In this document: piece by piece, positions 1 to 8,358 of the stretch
Layout of the letters: each line of letters starts with the position of its first letter
Position numbering within the stretch: position 1 is the first letter of the stretch
DNA from: JBFGCM01 sp041581135
GTDB taxonomy: Bacteria > Actinomycetota > Acidimicrobiia > Spongiisociales > UBA5794
NCBI GenBank assembly: GCA_041581135.1
Contig: JBFGCM010000068.1
Location: forward strand, 1-21,635
Direction of reading: 5' to 3'
DNA length: 21,635 nucleotides
Translations under genes and position numbers: made by a program
The notes under the pieces: generated by a model
The model's database searches: none
Told to the model about the DNA's origin: nothing
The model's input: the letters and a program-made list of their open reading frames with translations, nothing else

Positions 1-372
1 CATCTCTGGCGGGATCACCGGCGTGGCAGCGCCGACGGTCTCGACGGCCGAGCCCAACTCGCGGAACGACGCCTCCCGGCTCACGTAGCCGAGCGCCCCT
101 GCTTCCACCGCATCCACCATCGTCTTGGCGTCGAGCTCCTCGTCCAGCACCAAGACGGCGTGCTCCAAGCTCAGGCGCTCCACGGCTTCGTGCCAGTCGG
201 AGAGGTCGGTGGTCACGATCAGCACGTCGGCCCTGCCGTCTTCCTGTTCGTCCGCGGAGGCCTTGTCTGACATTCCCGTCACTTGCACTGCGGCATGGGC
301 CGGAAGGCCGATGGAGAGCGCGGCGGCATAGGTCGAGTCGCCACAGGCGATGAAGACGGTCGTGTCGGCCAA
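1..372 (-). CDS. Response-regulator-like protein with degenerate receiver domain (3' end cut by window edge)
   Basis: 124 codons are visible before the window edge. The reading frame opens just after an in-frame TAG; TTG at 372 is the only start that keeps the first beta strand, and a GGGGG run lies about 12 bases upstream. The second half (residues 48-123) follows the NarL/LuxR-family receiver pattern: a strand at 48-54, then the AGALGYVSRE segment at 91-100, then a helix and a PPEM tail like the end of such receivers. Key receiver residues look lost: the acidic pair after strand 1 reads CGDS (10-13), the usual phospho-Asp position near 53-55 reads VTT, and the conserved Lys after GY is replaced (Ser-Arg). 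Any DNA-binding domain would lie outside the window. It is divergent from the glycosyltransferase operon at 493 and could control it. Fold assignment is fairly likely; regulation is inference. Confidence 0.6.
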   Translation of the reverse strand, partial: MADTTVFIACGDSTYAAALSIGLPAHAAVQVTGMSDKASADEQEDGRADVLIVTTDLSDWHEAVERLSLEHAVLVLDEELDAKTMVDAVEAGALGYVSREASFRELGSAVETVGAATPVIPPEM

Positions 373-492
373 ACCCTACGTACCCCCTACACGTCGACTT
401 CACGCCGACGGCGAGGCGTATGGTACCATCAACACGTTGCGCGTCCCGATGCTACTCAGAGTGGGCGCGATGAGCCGCCTGTGGGGGAATCG
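373..492. promoter_or_regulatory. Divergent promoter region between the response-regulator-like gene and the GT operon
   Basis: This 120-base gap must hold the promoters of both divergent genes. It contains a perfect 10-base palindrome, ATGGTACCAT, at 420-429, overlapped by a TATGGT hexamer (419-424) that could be a -10 box for the rightward operon. No good -35 box was seen at standard spacing, so the promoter itself is uncertain. The palindrome could be an operator. Confidence 0.35.
483..489 (+). promoter_or_regulatory. Ribosome binding site deciding the start at 493
   Basis: GGGGGAA ends 3 bases before the ATG at 493. The frame is open further upstream to 283, but that part overlaps the divergent gene and its translation (rich in Gly/Arg, no family resemblance) is not protein-like. 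The same GGGGGA core precedes the genes starting at 8189 and 8548. Confidence 0.6.
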
Positions 493-2652
493 ATGACACT
501 TCGGCGAGACGCGTGGCGCGTGGGCGATGCCGCCAGCCTCCACGCCCTCGACATCGCCGCCGGCCGACCGGCCGACCTGACGCGCCGGATCGCTCGAGAC
601 GAGCTGGAGTTGATGGCGCGCCACGGCCTACTCGGCATCATGGCGACCTCTGAACACCCCGATCTGCGGGCCGCGGCCCTGCCGCCATTCGCCAGACTCG
701 CGGCCCGGCACCAGATCATGCGCCGCCATCTGCGTGAGGTCTTGACGCTGCTGGACGAGCATGACATCCGAGCCGCCGTCCTCAAGGGGCCGGCACTCGC
801 GTCGTGGGCCTATCGCAACCCGCTGCACCGCACGTACACGGATGTCGACATCATCGTCGAGCGCAAGGACCTCGATCGCGTGGTGCCCGTCCTGGAACGC
901 TATCCCCACATTCGGGGTATCCCGCCGAAGACCCCGAAGGCAGACAAGCGCAACATCCCTCTTCGGGATCCCAACGGGGTGAGCTTCACCGTCGATCTCC
1001 ACTGGGACTTGTTCAGCTACTCGCAGCTTCGGCACAGCGCCGACGGGGCGACGCCCGCCGCCTGGGCCGAGGCCAAACCCGACCCGGACTCGGATCTCGG
1101 GCCGTCGTGGGACCTCCCGCGGGAGATGCGGCTGGCGTTCCTGTGCGCCCATGCCCTGCTCGACCACCGCTTCCGTCTGATTCTGTTCCGCGACCTCGTG
1201 GAGGTGGCTCGCCTCGAACCGGACTGGGATCGACTCGGTGACTACGCTACCCGGTTCAGCTTGCGCAGCACCACGTACGTGGCGCTGCTCTACGCGGCGC
1301 GGCTGGTCGACGCCGCGGTCCCTGAAGAAGTCCTCAGGGCGCTCCGTCCCCGGTCGCTGCCGGTCCGAGCCGTCGAGCTGATGTCGCCGCGGGTGGACAT
1401 CGCGCGATTCGACGGACACAGCGTGCACCCGCTGAACCTCGCCACGGTCCTGCTCCATGACGAACGACGGGTCCGCGCCGGGCTCGCCCTCCAGGCCCCG
1501 GCGGCATTTCCCCATTGGCGGTCGCGGGTCGAGGCTCGGCAGCGGCGCGATGCACTGGCCCGCCGAAAGCCGCCGTCGGTGATGATCGTCGTCGCCAGCA
1601 ACCGGCGGCGAGGTGCCGAGGTCTTCGGATCCCGCCTTGCCACCGGATTGAAAGGCCACGGGTGGAATACCCAGTTGGTCGGTCTCACCGCAGATCCCGC
1701 CGGCCCCTGGGTGGACGCAACCACCATCAGCGAACGGACTCCGGGCGACGTGGGCCGGTTCGAGCCCAAGGTCGTGCGCGGCTTGCGCCGGGAAATCCAA
1801 GAACAACGCCCTGACGTGGTACTGGCGAACGGTGGCGCCACCCTGCGCTATGCCATTGCCGCGACGCGGGGCATGCGCAACCGACCTCGCATCGCGTATG
1901 CCAGCATCGGCGAGCCGTCGTACTGGCTGCGGGATCTGCCCCACCGCATGCTCCAGCGCATGCTGCACGCACCCGTCGATCGGGTGCTTGCGGTGTCGCG
2001 CATGACAGGGAGCCAGCTCACCGACCTGGTCGGAGTGCCGGCGGCCAAGATCCGCGTGGCCCACACCGGGATTCCGGAGGACTTCCTGGAGACTGATGCC
2101 CGGGAGCACTCGGACGTCCTACGCCTGCTGTTCCTCGGCAACATCTCCGCCGAGAAGGACCCGTGTGCGGCGGTCCAAGTGCTGCGCGACGTCGCAGCCG
2201 TGACGCCGGCAACGCTCCGATTCGTCGGGCGGGGACCGCTCCGTCGGGCGGTCGAGGCAGAGGCACAAACGATGGGCCTGGCGGCGCAGGTCGAGTTCAC
2301 CGGCAGCGTCGAGGACGTGCGCCCCCATCTGGCGTGGGCGGACCTCTTGGTGCTGACGTCCAAGACGGAGGGGTTCCCCGGCGTGGTGTTGGAGGCGGCG
2401 GCGGCACGAGTGCCCACGGTGGCGTACGGCGTCGGTGGCACCGACGAGACCTTGGTCGACGGCGAGACGGGCGTCCTGGTGACTCCTGGGAACCACGAGG
2501 AGTTCGTCGCCGCCGTGGTGGAGCTGGCGGGAGACCCGGCCCGGCGCGCCGCGATGGGCGACGCGGCACGTCGTCGCGTCCAAGAGCAATTCCTGATGCA
2601 CCACGCCGTCGAGCGTCACCACGAGCTGCTGATCGAGATGCTGCCGCGGTGA
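493..2652 (+). CDS. Nucleotidyltransferase-like / GT4 glycosyltransferase fusion protein
   Basis: The protein has 719 residues in two parts. Residues about 30-330 resemble the NTP_transf_5 nucleotidyltransferase family (PF14907): LKGPAL at 97-102, the metal-binding pattern TDVDI at 116-120 (Asp117, Asp119) and VDLHWDL at 167-173 as a possible third acidic position. Members are often found in capsule or peptide-modification loci and their substrates are mostly unknown. Residues about 360-719 are a GT-B fold GT4 glycosyltransferase: a first Rossmann strand at 363-368, a second half opening with LLFLGNISAEKD at 545-556, RFVGRGPL at 576-583, and the EX7E motif Glu626/Glu634. Such glycosyltransferases normally use a nucleotide sugar at the inner membrane face. 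No signal peptide or membrane segment was seen. The stop overlaps the GTG start of the next GT4 gene, so the two are probably co-translated. The fusion looks genuine, since the frame is continuous and both halves are complete. Confidence 0.85.
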   Translation: MTLRRDAWRVGDAASLHALDIAAGRPADLTRRIARDELELMARHGLLGIMATSEHPDLRAAALPPFARLAARHQIMRRHLREVLTLLDEHDIRAAVLKGPALASWAYRNPLHRTYTDVDIIVERKDLDRVVPVLERYPHIRGIPPKTPKADKRNIPLRDPNGVSFTVDLHWDLFSYSQLRHSADGATPAAWAEAKPDPDSDLGPSWDLPREMRLAFLCAHALLDHRFRLILFRDLVEVARLEPDWDRLGDYATRFSLRSTTYVALLYAARLVDAAVPEEVLRALRPRSLPVRAVELMSPRVDIARFDGHSVHPLNLATVLLHDERRVRAGLALQAPAAFPHWRSRVEARQRRDALARRKPPSVMIVVASNRRRGAEVFGSRLATGLKGHGWNTQLVGLTADPAGPWVDATTISERTPGDVGRFEPKVVRGLRREIQEQRPDVVLANGGATLRYAIAATRGMRNRPRIAYASIGEPSYWLRDLPHRMLQRMLHAPVDRVLAVSRMTGSQLTDLVGVPAAKIRVAHTGIPEDFLETDAREHSDVLRLLFLGNISAEKDPCAAVQVLRDVAAVTPATLRFVGRGPLRRAVEAEAQTMGLAAQVEFTGSVEDVRPHLAWADLLVLTSKTEGFPGVVLEAAAARVPTVAYGVGGTDETLVDGETGVLVTPGNHEEFVAAVVELAGDPARRAAMGDAARRRVQEQFLMHHAVERHHELLIEMLPR

Positions 2653-3806
2653 AGGCCGTCCATCTCACGACGGTGGACTTGAGCCTGCGCTACCTCGTCT
2701 TCCCTCAGCTGCTCGCCACACGAGACATCGGCGCGGAGTCGATTGGGATCTCGGCGCCCGGACCCTACGTTGCGGAGCTGGAGGAAGCCGGGGTGCGACA
2801 CATCCCGCTGGAGTCGTCGACCCGGGGATGGAACCTGCTGGCCGACCTCAAGGCGGCACGCGAGCTGTGGTCCATCCTCCGCCGCGAGCGCCCCGACATC
2901 CTTCACACCCACAACCCCAAGCCGGGTGTCTACGGTCGCATCTTGGGCCGCCTCACCCGGGTGCCGATCGTCGTGAACACGGTGCATGGCCTCTACGCCA
3001 CCCCGGAGGATCGATTCGTCAAGCGGGCCGTCGTCTACCTACTCGAGGCGATCGCCTCCCGATTCTCCGACGCCGAGCTGGTGCAATCCTCGGAAGACCT
3101 CGACCTGCTCACCCGGTACCGCATCTCGGCCGCGCGCAAGACGAGTCTCCTCGGCAACGGCGTCGACCTGCTCCGGTTCGACCCCGCCCGCTTCGGGCCT
3201 GACACCCGCGCCCGCGTGCGCCGGGGATGGCAGGTCTCCGATGACCAGGTGGCCGTCGGGATCGTGGGCAGGCTCGTCGCCGAGAAGGGCTACCCCGAGC
3301 TGTTCGAGGCGATGCGCCGGCTCGACGAGCGCTTCGTACTGGTGTGTATCGGTCCCGACGATCCCGAGAAGTCCGATGCCCTGCCACGGGAGATGGTGAC
3401 CGCGGCGAAGACCGCAGGCGTGCGGTTCCTCGGCATGCGCACCGACGTCGACGAGCTGTACACGGGGCTCGACCTGTTCGTGCTCCCCTCGCATCGCGAA
3501 GGCTTCCCGCGTGCCGCCATGGAGGGTGCGGCCATGGGCCTGCCCGTGATCGCCACCGACATCCGCGGCTGCCGAGAGGTGGTCGTCGACGGGCACAACG
3601 GCGTCCTGGTGCCCGTGCGAGACGCCGCGGCGCTGGCAGCGGCCATCAGCCGAGTCGGCGGGGACCCTGCATTGCGCAGGACGATGGGCGAGGCCGGTGT
3701 AGCCCGAGCCGGTGAGTACTTCGACGAGCGCAAGGTCGTCGAAATCGTCATGAACACGTACCGACAGGTGGCGAGCGCCAAAGGCCTCGACCTCTTCGGA
3801 GACTGA
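2649..3806 (+). CDS. GT4 family glycosyltransferase
   Basis: 385 residues, a normal GT4 length. The GTG start overlaps the preceding stop (GTGA), which fits translational coupling; the same frame is open upstream but lies inside the previous gene. The N-terminal half has the ILHTHNPKPG segment (84-93) and VNTVHGLY (109-116), typical of GT4 enzymes of the PglA/capsular type. The C-terminal half has VGIVGRLVAEKG (203-214) and the EX7E motif Glu284/Glu292 within SHREGFPRAAME, which binds the nucleotide sugar. It would transfer a sugar to a lipid-linked glycan on the cytoplasmic side. Donor and acceptor cannot be read from sequence. It converges on the membrane-protein gene with only 5 bases between the stops and no hairpin there. 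Confidence 0.9.
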   Translation: MKAVHLTTVDLSLRYLVFPQLLATRDIGAESIGISAPGPYVAELEEAGVRHIPLESSTRGWNLLADLKAARELWSILRRERPDILHTHNPKPGVYGRILGRLTRVPIVVNTVHGLYATPEDRFVKRAVVYLLEAIASRFSDAELVQSSEDLDLLTRYRISAARKTSLLGNGVDLLRFDPARFGPDTRARVRRGWQVSDDQVAVGIVGRLVAEKGYPELFEAMRRLDERFVLVCIGPDDPEKSDALPREMVTAAKTAGVRFLGMRTDVDELYTGLDLFVLPSHREGFPRAAMEGAAMGLPVIATDIRGCREVVVDGHNGVLVPVRDAAALAAAISRVGGDPALRRTMGEAGVARAGEYFDERKVVEIVMNTYRQVASAKGLDLFGD

Positions 3807-3811
3807 TCCGG

Positions 3812-5179
3812 TTACGCGGTGCTGCTCGGCGCCGGCGCCGTGGCGGCAAGTTCGTCGAGGCGGGCGCGCCGCTGCGCCTCCTTCTTGTCGGCGCGTGCCT
3901 GAGCCTCCTCGGCCCCCGGTGCCACCAGCAGCACCAGCAAGAAAGGAAGCACGATCGAGCGTTGGCGCGCCATCAGTCCGAGGTTGAGGAACGTGCTGAA
4001 GGCCATCACGAAGCCCGCAGTGAACAGAAGGGTGTAGGTGAAGTACGGTCGGCGTCTCGTCATGCGCAGACCTCGGACCATCGCGGGGAACCGAAGCAGC
4101 GTGACGATCAGCAACACCGTGCCTTCGGCAGCGCTGAGCAGCGCTTGTTCGTTCGTCGCCTCCCACGGGAACGGCCGGTAGAGCACACGCAGCACGCCTT
4201 GCGGAATGTCCTGGATGCTGCGTATCGGTTCTCCTTCGACTGCCGACCCGCCGTCACCGGTCTGCCTCTCCAGACGGTCGTACAGCGCGTCCAGGTCGAA
4301 CTCGTCGGCGCTCACGGTGAAGTCGAACTCCGTGGCGGTGAGGTTCACCAGCAGACCCAGCCCGAGCACGCCCACCAGCATGAACGCAGCCCGCCGCACC
4401 CCGCTCCCCTTGGGCTTCGGCGTCCGGGTCCACAGCGCGGTCAGGGCGATCGCTCCCGCCACGAGTGCCGCCATGTGGATACGGATGATGCCGGCGAGCA
4501 ACAGTCCGGGCATGATGACCAGGATCCACTTGGGCGAGTACCGCTCGAAGAGCCGCACCGATCCGTACGTGGCGATCGCGATGCCGAGGATCACCAGCGA
4601 TTCCTTGCCGATAGACGACGGCCAGAACACGACCGAGGGCAGGAAGAGGATGCCGTAGGCATACGGCTTCCACCGAGCCGCCGGGAACGCGCGGCGGAAC
4701 GAGGCGTAGAACAGCAGCTGGGCCATGAACGACAAGGTTGCGAACTCGAAGAAGCCCCCCACGAACGACGGCTCGTACGGGATGTAGAGCACGCTCGTCG
4801 TCCAGGTCATGAAGGGCGTGCCGGCGATGCCACCGATCACGGGCGGCACGTCGAAGCTGCGCCAGTAGTCGGCGAAGGCGATACCACGTCCGTGGTAGCC
4901 GCTGGCGTCGCCCGCGATGTAGATACTCACCAGCACCCAGTAGCGCAGGCTCGACCCGATCAGCTTGGTCACCCAACCGGCCACCACGAGGCTCTTCCAC
5001 CACGGGTCCTTCTCGGTGGCCATCCTGGTGCCGATGGTGAGTGCCACGGCAGAGAGGAAGAAGGTCAAGAGCACGAACCCGATACCGAGATCGCTGATCA
5101 CGACTGCGACACCCAGGGCGAGCAGACCGACGCTCACCGCGAGGGTCGCCAACAGGCGCTCCATGCCCCCGTTCTTCAT
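3812..5179 (-). CDS. Polytopic membrane protein, possible polysaccharide polymerase (Wzy-like)
   Basis: 455 residues with roughly ten hydrophobic segments, among them about 10-30, 32-50, 75-90, 145-162, 174-185, 195-210, 218-248, 264-282, 350-366 and 382-420. The large polar loop at 284-340 is acidic. The motifs GDASGYHGRG (90-99) and LMARQRSIVLPF (402-413) resemble the O-antigen polymerase-like membrane proteins of actinobacterial exopolysaccharide loci, in which an Arg-rich segment precedes the last helix. The C-terminus is a charged, Ala-rich cytoplasmic tail. ATG at 5179 is used; ATG at 5164 is an alternative but its G run sits only one base upstream. As the last gene of the leftward operon it is the best polymerase candidate here, but a lipid-linked sugar transferase or an unknown membrane function is not excluded. 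Confidence 0.65.
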   Translation of the reverse strand: MKNGGMERLLATLAVSVGLLALGVAVVISDLGIGFVLLTFFLSAVALTIGTRMATEKDPWWKSLVVAGWVTKLIGSSLRYWVLVSIYIAGDASGYHGRGIAFADYWRSFDVPPVIGGIAGTPFMTWTTSVLYIPYEPSFVGGFFEFATLSFMAQLLFYASFRRAFPAARWKPYAYGILFLPSVVFWPSSIGKESLVILGIAIATYGSVRLFERYSPKWILVIMPGLLLAGIIRIHMAALVAGAIALTALWTRTPKPKGSGVRRAAFMLVGVLGLGLLVNLTATEFDFTVSADEFDLDALYDRLERQTGDGGSAVEGEPIRSIQDIPQGVLRVLYRPFPWEATNEQALLSAAEGTVLLIVTLLRFPAMVRGLRMTRRRPYFTYTLLFTAGFVMAFSTFLNLGLMARQRSIVLPFLLVLLVAPGAEEAQARADKKEAQRRARLDELAATAPAPSSTA

Positions 5180-5252
5180 CGGCCACCGCTCAACGTGCCG
5201 GCACCTCCATGGTCACCATCCGTGTTCTCGGGCTCACTGGAAGCATCGCACA

Positions 5253-6215
5253 TCAGAGCAGCTCCAAGTCACCCAACGAGAGATCCCAGCTCGACAACGA
5301 CCCCACATCGACGGGGAGTTCCCGCAACGGACGCGCCACCAGAGTGAGCGCGGTGAGGCGCGGGACGGGCAGCATGAGGGCTCGGATGGCACCCGCACGC
5401 TCCGGCGACCCCTCCGAGAACCATCCGGCGAGGTAGTCGGCGCGGGAGGCGCGGCGGGCCGCGGCGATGGCGCGTCTCGCGTGTGGCCCCAGCACGTCGG
5501 ACACCACCAGCTCCCGCCTTCCATCGCGATGATTGGGGCGAACGACCGCGGTGGTCCCGTCGGCGTCGATGCGACAGTACGGCGCCGTGGGGTGACCGGC
5601 GAAGCGCCACTCCAGGTACTCAGGGGTGCGACGGGTGCGCACGCCGCCGGGCCGCCGGTCGACGCTCGGCAGGCGCCGCGCCGGCTCGGGACGCTCGAGG
5701 AAGTCGGCCGGATCGGGCAGCCCCTCTGTAGCCGACTTGCGAACCATGCGATGGCCGGGGCTGAGCATCACACCGATGTCGCCGACCGCGACCCACCCCA
5801 TCTTCAAGTAGCCCGCACCCGATTTGTCGTTCGGGGTGTTGAACACCATGTCGACACCGTCTTCGGTCGCCGCCTCCAGCGCCGCGGTCGTCAGGGTGCG
5901 GAAGATGCCACGGCGCATGAAATCAGGGTGCGTGGCGGTGTCCACGGCGCGCACACAGCGCAGGGTTTCTCCCGCGGGCGTCGTGAGCTCCCACCGCATG
6001 AAGGCGCGCACTCCGGCGATCCGGCCCTCGGCCTCGGCCAGGAGGATGATCGACCGGCCGAACGGATTGTCGAAGTGCTTCCAGGCGAACAGCTCCGGGG
6101 TGCGTCGCAGCACCGGCGTCTCCCCCAGCGCGGCCCGCAGCACCTCGAGCACTTCGGGCAGATCGGCGTCGACGAAAGGCCGGACGGTGATGGTGTCATC
6201 AGCCATGCCGGTCAC
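5253..6215 (-). CDS. GNAT-family N-acetyltransferase
   Basis: 320 residues, longer than a single GNAT domain. Residues 8-155 form the recognisable GNAT fold: TVRPFVDADLPEV at the start, a central strand at 85-95, then HPDFMRRGIFRTL (96-108), which is the acetyl-CoA pyrophosphate-binding motif A with RRGI in place of the usual Q/RxxGxG/A. NDKSGAGYLKMGW (129-141) is the typical motif B end, as in the Acetyltransf_9 group. Residues 190-320 form a second, less recognisable half. GTG at 6215 overlaps the upstream stop (GTGA); ATG at 6206 is an alternative. Its place between a glycosyltransferase and a membrane protein suggests that it acetylates an amino sugar or the growing glycan, but the substrate is inferred only from context. 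Confidence 0.8.
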   Translation of the reverse strand: MTGMADDTITVRPFVDADLPEVLEVLRAALGETPVLRRTPELFAWKHFDNPFGRSIILLAEAEGRIAGVRAFMRWELTTPAGETLRCVRAVDTATHPDFMRRGIFRTLTTAALEAATEDGVDMVFNTPNDKSGAGYLKMGWVAVGDIGVMLSPGHRMVRKSATEGLPDPADFLERPEPARRLPSVDRRPGGVRTRRTPEYLEWRFAGHPTAPYCRIDADGTTAVVRPNHRDGRRELVVSDVLGPHARRAIAAARRASRADYLAGWFSEGSPERAGAIRALMLPVPRLTALTLVARPLRELPVDVGSLSSWDLSLGDLELL

Positions 6216-7300
6216 GCACCCAGCGCCGCCGCATACTCCCGCTCGTTCCCGCGCACCATGCGCTCGAGTCCGAACTCGGCCTCGACGAGCTCCCGGGCGG
6301 CAGCGGCCAGCGACCCCGCCAGGGTGCGGTCGGCGACCAGCTCGGTGATGCCGTGGGCGATGGCGCCGGGGTCTTTCGGGGGCACCAGCAACCCGGTGAC
6401 CCGATCCTTGATGATCGACGGGACGCCGCCCACCGCCGTCGCAACGATGGGCTTCTCCAGCGCCATCGCCTCGAGCACGGCCACCGGCAACCCCTCGACG
6501 TCCGCCGGGTTGACGAACACGTCTGCAGCGGCGACGAAGGAGAGAGCGTCGGGACGCCGGCCCAGGAACCGGACCACACCGTCGGCGCCCGCCTCGGCAG
6601 CCTCTCGCCGGACCCGCTCCAGATCACCGTCGTACTTCTCGCCCCCGATCGACACCACCTGCACCGTGGCCGGATCGAGTTTGGCGGCGGCTGAGATCAG
6701 CGTGCTGTGGCCCTTGTGCGGCCGGATGTTGCCGACGTGCACCGCCAGCGCCACACGCGGGTCGAGCCCCAACTCCGCCTTCGCGGCGTCGGCCGCATCG
6801 GCTGAGACCGAAACGGCGACGCCGTTGGTGATCACCACCGGATCGGAGCCCGGGTAGCTCGCCAGCGACTCGGCGACCCGGTCCGACACTGCGATGACGC
6901 GGGCGTTGCGGCGATAGGTGAGGCGGTTGAGTTGGGCCGTCGGCGATCGGTAGGAGTCCGCCACATTGTGCTCGGTGTACACCACGGGCACTCCGAGATA
7001 GCGGGCGATCACCGCCACCGCCGGAGAGTGGGCATGGATGAGATCGGGCTGGAGCTCGGCGACGAGGCGACGCAGGTTCATCGCTGCGACGCGCATCGAT
7101 CCCTTGGCGCCTCCGACGCATCGGACCGGAATACCGAGGTCCTCGATCTCGGCGACGAGTTGGTCCTTCCACGGCAACACGTAGGCCACGTGGTAGTCGT
7201 AGGTCGACCGGTCCCAGTAGCGGGCACCCTCCGAGATGAGCTTCTCGGCTCCGCCGATCCCGAGGCCCTTGATGAGGACCAGGACACGGCGCTGCGACAT
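6212..7300 (-). CDS. GT4 family glycosyltransferase
   Basis: 362 residues. The N-terminus VLVLIKGLGIGGAEK (6-20) is the classic GT4 opening with a GGAE glycine loop. LIHAHSPAVA (87-96) and VVYTEHN (106-112) follow in the acceptor half. The donor half starts near 184 with VHVGNIRPHKGH (188-199) and carries the EX7E motif Glu269/Glu277 in VEGLPVAVLEA. It would act on the inner membrane face in assembling the polysaccharide repeat. It starts 4 bases after the epimerase stop, and its own stop overlaps the acetyltransferase start, so the leftward genes form one tight operon. Confidence 0.9.
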   Translation of the reverse strand: MSQRRVLVLIKGLGIGGAEKLISEGARYWDRSTYDYHVAYVLPWKDQLVAEIEDLGIPVRCVGGAKGSMRVAAMNLRRLVAELQPDLIHAHSPAVAVIARYLGVPVVYTEHNVADSYRSPTAQLNRLTYRRNARVIAVSDRVAESLASYPGSDPVVITNGVAVSVSADAADAAKAELGLDPRVALAVHVGNIRPHKGHSTLISAAAKLDPATVQVVSIGGEKYDGDLERVRREAAEAGADGVVRFLGRRPDALSFVAAADVFVNPADVEGLPVAVLEAMALEKPIVATAVGGVPSIIKDRVTGLLVPPKDPGAIAHGITELVADRTLAGSLAAAARELVEAEFGLERMVRGNEREYAAALGA

Positions 7301-7304
7301 CGGC

Positions 7305-8189
7305 TCAGCCCTCGATCTCGACGGCGTCCATGAGCTCGGTCAGGCCCTCCGAGAACGGCTTGACGGCCTCCCAACCGAGCACGTCCTTGATGCGGGTCGC
7401 CGACACGAGCGCCGGGGGCACGTCGCCGGGGCGGGGCTCGCCGAAGGTGAGCTCGGTGGGGTACCGCGCCACCACCAGCTCGGCCAGCTCCTTGATCGAG
7501 GTCGTCTCGGGAGCGACGGTGTTCAGCGCCACGCCATGGACGTCGCTGCGCAACGCGGTGACGAAGGCGGTTGCGATGTCCGACGCATGGGTGAACTGAC
7601 GCCCCTGGGCTCCGTCACCCTGGATGGTGATGGGCTCCCCGCGACGGGCCCGATCGATGAAGATCCGGAACACCGAGTTGGGCCGCAGACCGGTGCCGTA
7701 TGCGGTGCCCAGCCGGAGGGCGATCACCGGGACGCCCTGAAGATGGTCTGCGGCGAGCAGGATCTGCTCGCCACCCAGCTTGGTGATGTTGTAGGGGTGG
7801 TCGGGCGCACATGGATGATCTTCGTCGAGGGGCTCGTACTGCGGCTCCCCGTAGACCTCCCACGTGGAGGCGTACACCACCCTGGCATCGGCGGCGCGGG
7901 CGGCGGCGGCGATGTTGGCGCTGCCGGTGACGTTGACCGCCGCGGCGAGGCCCGGCTGCTCGCCGGCCAGGTAGACGTCGCCGATGGCACCGATGTGCAC
8001 CACGGCGTCCTTGCCGGCCACGGCCGCCATCACGTCGTCGGCGTCGGTGAGGTCACCCTGGATCCAGCGGGCATCGAGGCCCTCCGGCTCGGCCTGGTCG
8101 AAGGTCTCCACCCCGTAGCCCTCGGCCAGCAACGCCTTCGAGACGTGCATACCGAGGAATCCCGCGGCCCCGGTCACCAGTACATTCAT
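7305..8189 (-). CDS. NAD-dependent sugar epimerase/dehydratase (extended SDR)
   Basis: 294 residues from ATG 8189, chosen because AGGGGGAG lies 6 bases upstream and because the NAD-binding motif GAAGFLG (7-13) then sits at the very N-terminus; the open frame reaches 8279 but the added 30 residues are not conserved-looking. GDLTDADDV (45-53) fits the adenine-binding Asp region. The catalytic triad is STW at 108-110 with YNITK, Tyr133 and Lys137. The family acts on nucleotide-diphosphate sugars (for example UDP-glucose 4-epimerase, dTDP-sugar reductases); which sugar cannot be told. First gene of the leftward operon, divergent from the 4,6-dehydratase, so the two nucleotide-sugar enzymes share a control region. 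Confidence 0.88.
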   Translation of the reverse strand: MNVLVTGAAGFLGMHVSKALLAEGYGVETFDQAEPEGLDARWIQGDLTDADDVMAAVAGKDAVVHIGAIGDVYLAGEQPGLAAAVNVTGSANIAAAARAADARVVYASTWEVYGEPQYEPLDEDHPCAPDHPYNITKLGGEQILLAADHLQGVPVIALRLGTAYGTGLRPNSVFRIFIDRARRGEPITIQGDGAQGRQFTHASDIATAFVTALRSDVHGVALNTVAPETTSIKELAELVVARYPTELTFGEPRPGDVPPALVSATRIKDVLGWEAVKPFSEGLTELMDAVEIEG

Positions 8190-8317
8190 GAGAGTCTCCC
8201 CCTGAGTTCTCGCCGCGGTGTGCCCCGGCGACGGTTCTACTTGTTGCGCGGGTTCTGGCCCCTGCGGCGCCATGATCAAACGTGGCCGCCGAAATGTCCA
8301 GTCCGCAATCTGGGGCG

Positions 8318-8339
8318 CCGGGTGGGACTAGTCACCCGG
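8318..8339. repeat. Inverted repeat (7-bp arms, 8-base loop)
   Basis: Arms CCGGGTG (8318-8324) and CACCCGG (8333-8339) are perfect complements, with the loop GGACTAGT, which itself contains the palindrome ACTAGT. There is no T-tract, so it does not look like an ordinary terminator. It could be an operator or an RNA leader hairpin of either divergent operon. Confidence 0.5.
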
Positions 8340-8358
8340 GTCGGATGACAACCCTCAT

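Noticed and set aside
283..492. Upstream extension of the fusion gene to ATG 283
   Set aside because: It overlaps the divergent gene and its translation is not protein-like; ATG 493 has a strong GGGGGAA site.
628..2109. 493-codon open frame on the minus strand
   Set aside because: Antisense shadow of the fusion gene; Arg/Gly/His-rich with no family pattern, as expected in high-GC DNA.
3962..5347. 461-codon open frame on the plus strand
   Set aside because: Mirrors the membrane-protein gene on the other strand; rich in His/Arg/Glu/Gln with no hydrophobic core or motif.
4965..6857. 630-codon open frame on the plus strand
   Set aside because: Runs antisense across three unrelated real genes; composition biased, no domains.
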